Source: Deinococcales bacterium (GTDB taxonomy: Bacteria > Deinococcota > Deinococci > Deinococcales > JAAFIG01). From it: 64,000 bases of DNA. Below are positions 48,564 through 56,672 of the stretch, piece after piece. The stretch lies in contig JANXTZ010000030.1 of assembly GCA_025352125.1 (NCBI GenBank), positions 1 through 64,000 of the forward strand, read 5' to 3'. The position numbers and the translations under genes are program-made. Position 1 is the first letter of the stretch; each line of letters starts with the position of its first letter. The notes beneath the pieces were generated by a model. The model made no database searches and was not told the DNA's origin. It worked only from the letters and a program-made list of their open reading frames with translations.

Positions 48564-48592
48564 GGGCGCACAGCCGTGCGCCCTCGCGCCCA
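48560..48592. repeat. Degenerate copy of GTAGGGGCGCA palindrome
   Basis: GTAGGGGCGCA at 48560-48570 matches the first 11 bases of the palindrome at 40000; TGCGCCC follows after 5 bases. It includes the trmL stop. Confidence 0.55.
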
Positions 48593-48605
48593 AACACGCG
48601 CCCAA

Positions 48606-50045
48606 TCAATTCAACGTCCGTCCGCCGCTCGAGCCAAGCAAGGTGTTGGCTTTTGCAATGTATCCCTCGAGCGTGACCGCCCACTCGTCCGAAGGCTCGA
48701 GGTGCGGCAGGGCAATTTGGGCGTGGTACAGAATGCGGTTTGGTTCGCGCCAACCAAGTTGCACCAGCGTGTCGGCAATCATTTGATGCGCCAGCACCCA
48801 GTCGCGGCTGGCATCGGCGGCGAATTCGAGCACGCGGTTGTAATGCTCGAGCGCGTCGTCCAAGCGATAATATTCGTAAGCAATGTTGGCGAGCAGCAAA
48901 CTGGCGGGAATGATCGCGCCAGCCTCTAAGGCAAGGGTGGCTTGGCGTTCGGTGGCGTCAAAGTCTCCCAGCCGGTACTCGAGTTCGGCAAGGTCGGCGA
49001 GGACCTCGGCTTTGTACGGGTATTCACTGTCTAGCAATGCGGCATTCAGGCTGGCTCGAGACTCTTCTGGAAGTCCAGCATCCATTTGCGCCAAACCCAT
49101 CTCGTGCAACGCATACGATTTATCGGCGGCTGGAGCGAGTTGCACTGCTCGGGAGAACGCCGCCAGTGCGCCCGGCATGTCCGCCATTGCCGCCAGCGAT
49201 TGCCCGTGCACCAGTGCCACGCCAAAACTCGGCTCACCCACCTCGTCCTCTAAAGCCCGAGCCAGTTCGGCACGTTCTCTGGCGAGGCTGGGGTTATCCA
49301 GTGCCAAATGTGCTCGAGCCTCCAAGTGCAGGCGACTGGCGGCTTCCAGCGCCGGCTCGAGGTTGTTGTACAAACCCACGACTTGCTCGAGGGTGATCAG
49401 GGCTTCAAAGGGTTCTTCAAGCTCCAAGAGCATGGCGGCTTGATCCATCAACAGGGCGGCTTTGTCCGTGCCACTGGTCAAGTCCGCCCCGTGACTGTAC
49501 GCCTGTTCTGCCTCACGCCAGCGCGACAAGCCCTCGAGCGCCCCGCCGCGCCAAGACCAGTAGCGCCAACGCAAGAACGCGGGCAGTTCCTCCAAGACGA
49601 TGCCGTCAAGCAATTCGAGCGCGGTTTCGGGTTCGCCCAGCGTCACCAGCGCACTGACCGCATGAAATTTGGCGACGCTCGAGCCGCCCCGTGACTGTGC
49701 CGCCAACTCGAGCGCGCGCATTTTGCGGGGTTCGCTGTCATTGATGCGTTCACCCAATTCAAACGCTTCCAACTCGAGCGTGAACGCAATATTTGCCGCC
49801 CGCAATGCCATGTATGTTGGGTCTTGCCGCAAGAGCGGATTGCTCAAGACCGCGTTCGACAAACTCTGCGACGAACCCTCAATGCCCTCACGCCCGTAAA
49901 GCGTGTAAATCCCAGCCATCTCGAGGTCACACTGGGCGGCAATGCGCGGGTCACGGCTGCTTCTCGCGCCTTTCTCGAGCGTTTCAAAGGCAGTTTCAAA
50001 GTCGCCTTTTTCCAAGGCTTGATGGGCGGTTTGCAGAATATCCAA
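48606..50045 (-). CDS. TPR-repeat protein, unknown function
   Basis: 479 residues composed of tetratricopeptide-like helical pairs from end to end (for example GDFETAFETLEKGARSSRDP, GDFDATERQATLALEAGAII, YRLDDALEHYNRVLEFAADA). No signal peptide, membrane segment or catalytic domain, so a cytosolic scaffold or regulator is likely. Start is TTG at 50045, 9 bases after TATGCT; there is no in-frame ATG upstream before codons that look non-coding. It follows a toxin-antitoxin pair on the same strand by 84 bases, which shows no promoter besides TATGCT. Confidence 0.8.
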   Translation of the reverse strand: MDILQTAHQALEKGDFETAFETLEKGARSSRDPRIAAQCDLEMAGIYTLYGREGIEGSSQSLSNAVLSNPLLRQDPTYMALRAANIAFTLELEAFELGERINDSEPRKMRALELAAQSRGGSSVAKFHAVSALVTLGEPETALELLDGIVLEELPAFLRWRYWSWRGGALEGLSRWREAEQAYSHGADLTSGTDKAALLMDQAAMLLELEEPFEALITLEQVVGLYNNLEPALEAASRLHLEARAHLALDNPSLARERAELARALEDEVGEPSFGVALVHGQSLAAMADMPGALAAFSRAVQLAPAADKSYALHEMGLAQMDAGLPEESRASLNAALLDSEYPYKAEVLADLAELEYRLGDFDATERQATLALEAGAIIPASLLLANIAYEYYRLDDALEHYNRVLEFAADASRDWVLAHQMIADTLVQLGWREPNRILYHAQIALPHLEPSDEWAVTLEGYIAKANTLLGSSGGRTLN

Positions 50046-50128
50046 AGCGTGTCCAGCATAACCCGACGAGGCGGGGATTGATTGAACTTGGTTTGAGGTT
50101 TTGCAATTTTAAGAAACAAATCTCGAGA

Positions 50129-50587
50129 TCAGGCGGGTGGTTTTGTTTTGCTTGTTGCTGATTTCTTTTTCGGTGCGGATAAACCAAGAGATCGTAAAAA
50201 CAAGGCAGTGTTCAAAATGCGGGTGTTTCCAACCCGACCAACCACCAGCAAGTCCTTACCATCCAGTGTGACCAAAACATCAGCCTCACCAGAAAGTGCC
50301 AACTCGAGCAAGTAATCATCTTTGGGGTCTTGCGTTTCGGCGCTTTTGGACAAGCGTATTTTTGTGCCTTTTTGTTGAATCAAAGTGACCAAAGCACGGG
50401 CTTGTTGAGGCGCAATGAGCTTTGCAAATTTCTTGCGACTGCTGACTTCGCTTAACTCGAGCAGACATTCATTGTTGTACAACAATTCAAAACGTTCTTC
50501 GTAAAGCAAACGAATCACGGTGGCAGCGCTGGAATCTGGTGAAATTAAACCCGAAATCCAAACGCTGGTGTCCACCACCACTTTCAT
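50129..50587 (-). CDS. PIN-domain toxin (COG1569 type)
   Basis: 152 residues. The family start KVVVDTSVWISGLISPDSSA carries the first catalytic Asp; DPKDDYLLELALSGEADVLVT carries the later acidic pair. Predicted Mg-dependent ribonuclease of a type II module. The C-terminal tail SAPKKKSATSKTKPPA is Lys-rich and probably disordered. The ATG overlaps the antitoxin stop by four bases (ATGA). The target is unknown. Confidence 0.86.
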   Translation of the reverse strand: MKVVVDTSVWISGLISPDSSAATVIRLLYEERFELLYNNECLLELSEVSSRKKFAKLIAPQQARALVTLIQQKGTKIRLSKSAETQDPKDDYLLELALSGEADVLVTLDGKDLLVVGRVGNTRILNTALFLRSLGLSAPKKKSATSKTKPPA

Positions 50588-50832
50588 GAACGTTTTTGGC
50601 GGTAAGATTTTACTTCTTTTAATGCCAAAGTATTGGCTTGGGATTCGGTTAACACTTTTGCACCGTCAGGACGTGCAAAAATTTGGGACAGCAGATCATC
50701 TTCGGGGGCAGCATTCACACCCAATTCCTCGAGCATGATTTCCAAAGCTTTTATTCGGGTGCGAATACCTCTAGAAGAACGGAAGCGATCCAAACCAGAT
50801 AAAGCTTTTTCAGAAATCCGAAGCATGGTCAT
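50584..50832 (-). CDS. Antitoxin partner of PIN toxin
   Basis: 82 residues. N-terminal ribbon-helix-helix-like region (MLRISEKALSGLDRFRSSRG, IRTRIKALEIMLEELG) and a charged C-tail (LTESQANTLALKEVKSYRQK). Its identity rests on size, charge and the ATGA overlap with a PIN toxin; no named antitoxin family was recognised. Two close ATGs at the start (50832, 50826) are both possible. Confidence 0.72.
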   Translation of the reverse strand: MTMLRISEKALSGLDRFRSSRGIRTRIKALEIMLEELGVNAAPEDDLLSQIFARPDGAKVLTESQANTLALKEVKSYRQKRS

Positions 50833-50999
50833 GGGGAAATTTTAACACCGAATTTGTAAGAGTCATACCCAAAATCGGTTTCCTCAAGAATTCGCGTCAG
50901 GAACGATTTTGGTTCGTTTTGGGCATTTTCAAAACCCCGATGTCAAAATTTATCTCGAGCCTTGGGTTAAATTGGTTGGCAACTTACCAAGGAGAACCG

Positions 51000-51644
51000 A
51001 TGAAATTACAGATTGATCCTGAATGGTCTTCAAATGCAAAACAAACGTTGCTCGAGATCAAAAAGACAGGGCTGCGAAACAAAATCCAAGACCATCTGGT
51101 TTGGGTGATTGACGGCTCTTGGACGTTTGTCATCACGGCAAGTTGGTACCGGAATCAACCACACAGCCATCCTGCCAGCAACCCAGTTTTGGGACAGAGG
51201 CTCGAGAAATACGAGCAATGGTTTTTGTACTCGCCCGCAGAATTTAAGAAAAAGTTGGGATTTGCCGACAGCGCCTTTCCGTTTCTTCGTTTTGCCCAGG
51301 GGCAAGGTTTTGATTTTTTGAGAGGGGTTTGTTATTCGGTTGTGTTAAACGCACCGATTCAAGCCACTTGGGATTCGCCAGTTGAGATCAGTTCACAAAA
51401 GCGCCAAGAACTGGCTGACCTGATTCAAGACATGGCACTGTGCTACCCCGAATATCCCGAATGGGCAGACGTGCTGCCAGTGGCAATTCTTGGTGATTCG
51501 TTTCGTTTTGGTTGGAACAACGCAGGGACTGTATTTTGTCCGCTCAACCCAGAATGGGCGCTTGAGCTTTCGATTGCGGCTGGGTTGCACAACCGAAAAC
51601 CCACAGAGCAAGAAATTCAATTGATTGAAAACGCTTTGCCGTAA
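51000..51644 (+). CDS. Hypothetical protein (214 aa)
   Basis: Not recognised. A soluble protein rich in Trp and other aromatics (EWSSNAKQTLLEIKKTGLRN, LEKYEQWFLYSPAEFKKKLG, PEWADVLPVAILGDSFRFGW). No signal peptide or membrane segment. The ATG at 51000 has AAGGAGAA 5 bases upstream; the frame is open 27 codons earlier without such a site. It stands alone between a toxin-antitoxin pair (opposite strand) and a REP-like repeat. CTCGAG density is low (2 in 645 bases), so later acquisition is possible. Confidence 0.65.
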   Translation: MKLQIDPEWSSNAKQTLLEIKKTGLRNKIQDHLVWVIDGSWTFVITASWYRNQPHSHPASNPVLGQRLEKYEQWFLYSPAEFKKKLGFADSAFPFLRFAQGQGFDFLRGVCYSVVLNAPIQATWDSPVEISSQKRQELADLIQDMALCYPEYPEWADVLPVAILGDSFRFGWNNAGTVFCPLNPEWALELSIAAGLHNRKPTEQEIQLIENALP

Positions 51645-51689
51645 ACAATCTCGAGCCTTACATTCCCGTCATTCCAGAAATCAATAAAA

Positions 51690-51729
51690 CTCCCTTCTCT
51701 CCTGGGAGAGAAGGGCTGGGGATGAGAGG
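51690..51729. repeat. REP-like hairpin of the CCCTTCTC family
   Basis: CCCTTCTCTC pairs with GAGAGAAGGG around a short loop, followed by CTGGGGATGAG, as at 35066 and 61815. It lies between convergent genes and may double as a terminator. Confidence 0.65.
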
Positions 51730-51757
51730 AAAAATACGGCTGGCTCGAGTTTAAAAC

Positions 51758-52789
51758 TCAATCGTCGTCGTTGTTACGCCGCGTGGTCGTTCCTGGAGCG
51801 CTCGAGCTTCCCGAATCACGGCTGGTAAACCCGTGGTCTTTGCGTTTGCCAAAACCGCGTTGTTCGCTACCGCCCTCGCGGGGTACAAATCCACCCTCGC
51901 GTGGTTTGAAGCCGCCCTCGGTGCGTGGGCTGCTCGAGTCACGGTTGAATGAGCCGCCCTCGCGTGGTTTGAAACCGCCACGGTCATTGCTGCCACCTTC
52001 GCGTGGACGGAATCCGCCGCTCGAGCTTGTTCCGCGTGAATCACTGCCGCCTTCGCGTGGTCGAAATCCGCCACGGTCGCCGCCGGATGGACGGTCACTG
52101 CCGCGAGAGTCGCTGCCGCCGCGTGGTGAGAATCCACCTTCGCGTGGTTTGAATCCACCGCTGCGTTCCGCGCCGTCGCGTCCAAAGCCACGACTTGGAC
52201 GGTCGCTGCTCGAGGAGCGATCTGAACTTGGGCGGTCTGAGCTTGGTCGGTCACTGCCGCCGCCACGGTCAAATTTTGGACGGTCGCCGAAATCGCGCTT
52301 TGGTCGGTCATCGCCGCCACTGAATTTTGGTCTATCGCCGAATTCGCGGCGTGGGGGTCTGGCGTCACGATCACCAAATTTTGGTCTATCGCCGAAATCG
52401 CGTTTAGGTTTATCACCAAAATCGCGGTTTGGACGGTCGCCGCTTGGTCGGTCATCGCGGCGTGGGGGTCTGGAGTCGCCACCACGTTCTTCGACTTTCT
52501 TTGCCAGGTTGCGCACCAGGGCGTTCAGTTCTTCAATGCGGGCGGTAAGTAGCCCGAGTTGAATTTCAACGCCACTCGGCTCGTCGCTGCCAAGTGTTGC
52601 AGCTTCCTCGTCGGTTGCCAGCACGTATTTGGCAGGCTCAATGTGGCTCGCATCAATCTGGTCATCCTCGAGGTCGCTTTGGTCGGGTGCAACTTCAACC
52701 AATTTTGGCTTGCGGGGTTTTCGGGTCACGATTGGTGCTTCGTTGATGACTGCTTTGATGGCAGTTTCGTCAATGTTCTTGCGTGGCAT
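51758..52789 (-). CDS. RGG/low-complexity RNA-binding-like protein
   Basis: 343 residues. Residues 1-65 are an ordinary acidic N-terminus; about 70-105 form a coiled coil (EIQLGLLTARIEELNALVRN). The remaining two thirds are disordered repeats of two kinds: RDFGDRPKF-type units (about 120-175) and GGF(K/R)PREGG units (at least five, about 215-310), dense in Arg, Gly, Asp and Ser. This is the composition of RGG-box RNA-binding and condensate-forming proteins, but no folded RNA-binding domain is present. AAGGAT precedes the ATG at 52789. Both long reading frames on the other frames of this stretch are by-products of the repeats. Confidence 0.75.
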   Translation of the reverse strand: MPRKNIDETAIKAVINEAPIVTRKPRKPKLVEVAPDQSDLEDDQIDASHIEPAKYVLATDEEAATLGSDEPSGVEIQLGLLTARIEELNALVRNLAKKVEERGGDSRPPRRDDRPSGDRPNRDFGDKPKRDFGDRPKFGDRDARPPRREFGDRPKFSGGDDRPKRDFGDRPKFDRGGGSDRPSSDRPSSDRSSSSDRPSRGFGRDGAERSGGFKPREGGFSPRGGSDSRGSDRPSGGDRGGFRPREGGSDSRGTSSSGGFRPREGGSNDRGGFKPREGGSFNRDSSSPRTEGGFKPREGGFVPREGGSEQRGFGKRKDHGFTSRDSGSSSAPGTTTRRNNDDD

Positions 52790-53363
52790 ACTGATCCTTC
52801 TTTCTTACGCTAAAAAATAGCGTGCATACAGCAAACGATGAGCGCCTGATTGCGCTCGAGTCGTACCCTTGTGCGCCCTTTGGCGCTCGAGGTGTAGCCC
52901 TGATGCGCCTTTTGGCGCTCGAGTTCTACATTGTACTCTTCTCGAGCCAGTTTCACACAGCTTTTGGCATGTGTGGTTGTCTCGAGGGAACGAACGGATG
53001 CTGGAATGCCGTGTTTCACGGGCTGGTGCAGCCGCTTAAAGTGGGTTCTCAAACGTGAAAGAAACCTCACGTTCACTGGGTGCAGTGTTCCATGTTCGGG
53101 GACAACACCAAAGAGGCATATGCCCCGCCCCGTCTCGAGGAAACTGTATTCAAGCATCCTCTTCTTTGGGCTTTAATAGCCTGACTTTGATATGCTAGGA
53201 TTCTCAGGGTTGCGAACAGGTTTGCCTGGGCGCACTTTTCATAAATCAAAGCCGCTCGCACAGTTTTACCTCCAGGACGAAGGTTCTGGGATTTTGTGTC
53301 GAAAGTGGCAGGAACCAAACGCCGCCGGTCAGACGACGGGCGCAACAGGAAGGGAGGCAGGGC
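52790..53363. other. 574-base region: imperfect tandem repeats, divergent promoters, long ATPase-operon leader
   Basis: From 52853 to about 52935 there are three imperfect copies, about 34-35 bases each, beginning GCGCTCGAG (52854, 52886, 52920) with CTTTTGGCGC-like links. A small hairpin ACGCTA/TAGCGT (about 52808-52824) lies before the RGG gene. An extended -10 (TGATATGCT, TATGCT at 53191-53196) would start the ATPase transcript with a leader of about 160 bases. I see no convincing gene; short open frames in several phases are unsupported. Confidence 0.6.
53188..53196 (+). promoter_or_regulatory. Extended -10 promoter of V-ATPase operon
   Basis: TGATATGCT: extended -10 with TATGCT at 53191-53196; no clear -35. 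It is the only good -10 candidate between the RGG gene and the first ATPase gene. Confidence 0.45.
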
Positions 53364-53681
53364 TTGGAATCTTCAACAGGAGTTCTCTCGGAACTCGCCA
53401 AACGTGAACAAGCGCTCTCGAGCAAGGTCGAAGCCGCGAAGGTCGAGGCAGCCAAATTGATTTCGGATGCCGAAGCCAAAGCCAAGGACGTGCTCGGTAA
53501 AGCCGAAAGCGATGTCAGAACCTTGAGTGATGAATTCAAGGCGCGTCGTGAAGCCGAGGAGAAAAACATTCTCGAGTCGGGCGCTATTGCCGCCCGTTCG
53601 GCGGCGGACGCTGCAAAATCGGCGGCGCTGGGCAAGGTCGCGGATGCGGTCAAAACGATTGTGGGGCGTGTCTTACCGTGA
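53364..53681 (+). CDS. V-type ATPase subunit G/H (peripheral stalk)
   Basis: 105 residues, one long Ala/Lys/Glu coiled coil (SSKVEAAKVEAAKLISDAEA, KAKDVLGKAESDVRTLSDEF) ending in VGRVLP, as expected for the G-type stalk subunit that pairs with subunit E. TTG start at 53364 with GGGAGG 7 bases upstream. First gene of the operon: in Thermus the same order begins with this subunit. Its neighbours make the assignment secure despite the simple sequence. Confidence 0.88.
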   Translation: MESSTGVLSELAKREQALSSKVEAAKVEAAKLISDAEAKAKDVLGKAESDVRTLSDEFKARREAEEKNILESGAIAARSAADAAKSAALGKVADAVKTIVGRVLP

Positions 53682-53712
53682 GTTTTGGTTCTGTGCTTGA
53701 AAGGCTGACATT

Positions 53713-55722
53713 ATGATCGCGGAGATGGCACAGGTGCTCATCCTGGGGCGCAAACGCGATTCGCTCGAGGTGGCTCGGGTATTGCAAAACGCGGGTGTGG
53801 TTCATATTGACCCGCTCGAGGCTGGCGAATTGCCTCGCGCCGTGCTGCAAGGCACGGATAGCGAGCGCAAAAGCATTCTCGAGCGTCAACTTGCCCGTGC
53901 CGAATCGGCGCTGGCGGCATTGGGTGTTTCAGATGCAGTTGCCGATGAGAGCAAGCTCAAAAGCATTCCAGATTTGGGCGCATACCTCGAGGAAATTGGG
54001 CATCGTACCGACGTGCTGAGCAAAGAACAAACCGATCTGGCTGCCGAGTTGGGCGCGATTGGTTCGTTCAATACGGTCACAAAGGCACTTGCAGATTTAA
54101 GCGGTTCGCTTTCCAAATCCGAGCGCGTTGGAGTTTTGGGTTTCACATTCGTCAAACCCGAAGAACTGGTCAAGCTCGAGCAAACCTTGAAAGACGCTGG
54201 CTTGACGTATGCCTTGGGCAACAAGACTGCCGGAAATCTCGAGGCTGGAGTCTTGGCAGTGAAAAAGCAAGACCTGTCCTTGGCTCGCACGGCGTTGACC
54301 CGCAGTGGTCTGGGCGAGGTTCGTCTGCCAGGTCGCTTCGAGAACCTTGGTTTCGCTAGCGCCAGTGAACTGATGAATGAACGCGCCCGCACTGCCCCAG
54401 AAGAATTGCAGGGCGTGAATGATGGGTTAGAGCGTCTCAAGCGCGAACACGCGGGCGCACTTTCCGCCTCGCGTCTCGAGTTGCGCGACGAACTAGGACG
54501 TTATGACGCGGTGAACGCTTCAGTCGCAGGCAAGTACGGTTTTGCCATGCGCGGTTGGTTGCCCAAAAAGAACACCTACAGCCTCGAGATGGCGCTCGCG
54601 CCGTTGAAGGGTCAAGTGATTTACCAGTTCGAGGATGCGCCAACGCATCACGCCGAGCATGTTCCAGTGACGCTCGACAATGCGCCTGCGGTCAAACCGT
54701 TTGAATTGTTGATGGGCATTTTCGCGCCGCCAGCGTATGGCAGCTTTGACCCAACTTGGGTGCTTGCGCTGTGCTTCCCGATTTTCTTCGGTTTTGTCAT
54801 CGGCGACATCGGCTTGGGTGCGATTTCCTTGGCACTCGCGTTCATGTTTCGCGGCATGGCTGAAAAAGGTCAGACGCTCAAGATTGATTTCATGGGCGTT
54901 GCCGTCTCGGGTGCACCACTGAAAAACGTGGCGACCATTCTGACCCACATGGCAGTCTGGAGTATCATCTTCGGCTTTGTTTACGGCGAATTCTTCGGCA
55001 CGCTGGGCGAACACCTGGGATTGTTCTATATCGCAGGTCATGCCACAGAAGCTGGTCACGAAGCCAAAGGTTTGATCCCAATTCTGATTCCGCGTCTCGA
55101 GAGTACCGCCACGGGTTTGATGCTGATTCTGTCACTGATTCCTGGCATCTTGCAGATTCTTTACGGTTGGTTTATTCGCTTCCGTTTGGGATTGCAGCAC
55201 GGCGACAAAAAACACACTTTTGAGGGCATCGGCATGTTCGTTGGTCTGGTCGGTCTGATTCTGGTTTCGTACTCGTTCCGCAATCCAGGCACACCACCGA
55301 TTTTCAACATCATCGCGGCAGTTTGCGGGTTAGTTTTTGTGGCGTGCGTGTTCTTGTCGGGCGTGTTCATGATGTTCATCGAAATCATTTCCAATGGCGG
55401 CAACATCCTCAGTTACTTGCGACTTTACGCGGTTGGTCTCTCGAGCGCGGTGCTCGGGAAACTGGCGACGGACGCGGGTTGGAGTCTGGGCATGGGTGTC
55501 GGCGGCGGCAAAGGTCTGGCGCTCGGCGTTCTGGGCGTGATTGGCGGCGTTATCGTTGCCACATTGATTCACTTCCTGGCGATTTTGTTTACCATCATTG
55601 GTCACGTCTTGCAGCCTTTGCGTTTGCATTACGCTGAGTTCTTTACAAAGTTCGGGTTTTACGACGGTAGTGGTCGGCAGTACAAGCCATTCGCTCGCTT
55701 GAGCCAAGCGCCCAAGCCATAA
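53713..55722 (+). CDS. V-type ATPase subunit I (a-subunit)
   Basis: 669 residues. Cytoplasmic N-terminal half (1-330) with coiled-coil arms; membrane half with about eight segments (FGFVIGDIGLGAISLALAFMF, GILQILYGWFIRF, ILSYLRLYAVGLSSAVL). The Arg of SYLRLYAVGLSS is the conserved residue facing the c-ring. It forms the half-channels for ion movement. It starts 31 bases after subunit G and is followed by the K subunit with a ribosome site of its own. Confidence 0.96.
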   Translation: MIAEMAQVLILGRKRDSLEVARVLQNAGVVHIDPLEAGELPRAVLQGTDSERKSILERQLARAESALAALGVSDAVADESKLKSIPDLGAYLEEIGHRTDVLSKEQTDLAAELGAIGSFNTVTKALADLSGSLSKSERVGVLGFTFVKPEELVKLEQTLKDAGLTYALGNKTAGNLEAGVLAVKKQDLSLARTALTRSGLGEVRLPGRFENLGFASASELMNERARTAPEELQGVNDGLERLKREHAGALSASRLELRDELGRYDAVNASVAGKYGFAMRGWLPKKNTYSLEMALAPLKGQVIYQFEDAPTHHAEHVPVTLDNAPAVKPFELLMGIFAPPAYGSFDPTWVLALCFPIFFGFVIGDIGLGAISLALAFMFRGMAEKGQTLKIDFMGVAVSGAPLKNVATILTHMAVWSIIFGFVYGEFFGTLGEHLGLFYIAGHATEAGHEAKGLIPILIPRLESTATGLMLILSLIPGILQILYGWFIRFRLGLQHGDKKHTFEGIGMFVGLVGLILVSYSFRNPGTPPIFNIIAAVCGLVFVACVFLSGVFMMFIEIISNGGNILSYLRLYAVGLSSAVLGKLATDAGWSLGMGVGGGKGLALGVLGVIGGVIVATLIHFLAILFTIIGHVLQPLRLHYAEFFTKFGFYDGSGRQYKPFARLSQAPKP

Positions 55723-55775
55723 GATTTCTCGAGTTTTTCAAAACAAATGGTTTTGAAGGCATTTACGGAGGTTAT

Positions 55776-56087
55776 ATGAAGAAGTACGGATTCTTGATTT
55801 CGTTGTTGGTTCTCGCCCTCGGTTCAATCGGTTTCGCTCAAGACGCTGCTGCGGCAGTCGGCACCTCAATTGGTGGCGGTCTGGCAGCCATCGGTGCAGG
55901 TTTGGGCTTGGGCTTGGCAGCCGTCGGCGTGGGTCTGGCACAAGGTCGTATCGGTGCAGCAGCCGCAGGTGCAGTTGCCGAAAAGCCAAGCTTGTTCGGT
56001 ACGCTCCTGATCTACTTGGTCATTCCAGAAACCCTCGTGATTTTCGGCTTCCTCGTGGTGATCTTCTTCCAAGGCGCAGTGAAATAA
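55776..56087 (+). CDS. V-type ATPase subunit K (rotor ring c subunit)
   Basis: 103 residues. A cleavable leader (MKKYGFLISLLVLALGSIGFAQ) precedes two membrane helices: GGGLAAIGAGLGLGLAAVGVG and TLLIYLVIPETLVIFGFLVV. The ion-binding Glu is in IPETLVIFG. Two-helix form, unlike the fused four-helix eukaryotic protein. CGGAGG is 5 bases before the ATG. The leader peptide is also seen in Thermus-type homologues. Confidence 0.96.
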   Translation: MKKYGFLISLLVLALGSIGFAQDAAAAVGTSIGGGLAAIGAGLGLGLAAVGVGLAQGRIGAAAAGAVAEKPSLFGTLLIYLVIPETLVIFGFLVVIFFQGAVK

Positions 56088-56090
56088 ACC

Positions 56091-56666
56091 ATGGCTGACC
56101 TAGCCACCCTACTCGAGTCCGAAGCGAACGCGGAAGTTGAGGCGATTCTCAGCGAAGCCCGTTCCAAAGCGGACGTGATCGTGCAAGGCGCGAATGAACA
56201 AGCCAAAAGCTTGGTCGATTCTCGCCGTCGCACCCTCGAGACCGAACTGGTTGCGGCTCAGGTTCGTGCCAAAAGCGCTGCCGATTTGGATGCGGCATCG
56301 CAACGTCTGAACGCCAACCACGTCGCCACCGAGCAATCTTTCAATCAAGCCGAAACCGAGTTGCGCAACTTTACCAAAAGCGGCGAGTACAAGAACGTGC
56401 TCGAGAAATTGATTCGTGAAGTTCAAGGCGCTCTTCAAAACATCTCAAAACTTGAGGTTCATCCAGACGACGTGGCGGTTGCCAGCGAAGCGGCGAAAAA
56501 CGCGGGTTTGAACGTTGCGATCAGCGCCAACAGCGATGTCGAAACCGGAGTGCGTGCCGTCGCCGAAGGTGGTCAGTCCTCGATCACCAACACCCTCCTG
56601 GGTCGTCTCGGACGCGCTCGAGATGGACTCTTGAGCGAAGTCGCCCGAACGTTGACGGGGAATTGA
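56091..56666 (+). CDS. V-type ATPase subunit E (peripheral stalk)
   Basis: 191 residues. Long N-terminal helix rich in Ala/Glu/Arg (LESEANAEVEAILSEARSKA, RRRTLETELVAAQVRAKSAA) and a globular C-terminus (ITNTLLGRLGRARDGLLSEV). It forms the heterodimeric stalk with subunit G. ATG lies 3 bases after the K stop. Confidence 0.92.
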   Translation: MADLATLLESEANAEVEAILSEARSKADVIVQGANEQAKSLVDSRRRTLETELVAAQVRAKSAADLDAASQRLNANHVATEQSFNQAETELRNFTKSGEYKNVLEKLIREVQGALQNISKLEVHPDDVAVASEAAKNAGLNVAISANSDVETGVRAVAEGGQSSITNTLLGRLGRARDGLLSEVARTLTGN

Positions 56667-56672
56667 GGCGTT

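Noticed and set aside
51751-52485. Second long minus-strand frame overlapping the RGG gene
   Set aside because: Out-of-phase reading of the same repeats (Ala/Thr/His-rich), lacking the ribosome site that serves the real gene.
51771-52562. Long open frame (263 codons) antisense to the RGG protein
   Set aside because: Arises from the repeated Arg/Gly/Pro codons of the RGG gene read backwards; composition is a translation of the repeats, with no start signals.
52854-52935. Repeats at 52.9 kb as a CRISPR array
   Set aside because: Units are imperfect and directly adjacent, without uniform spacers, and no cas gene is in the window.
52810-53157. 115-codon minus-strand frame upstream of the V-ATPase operon
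   Set aside because: Covers tandem repeats, has competing open frames in other phases, no start signals and no recognisable protein features.
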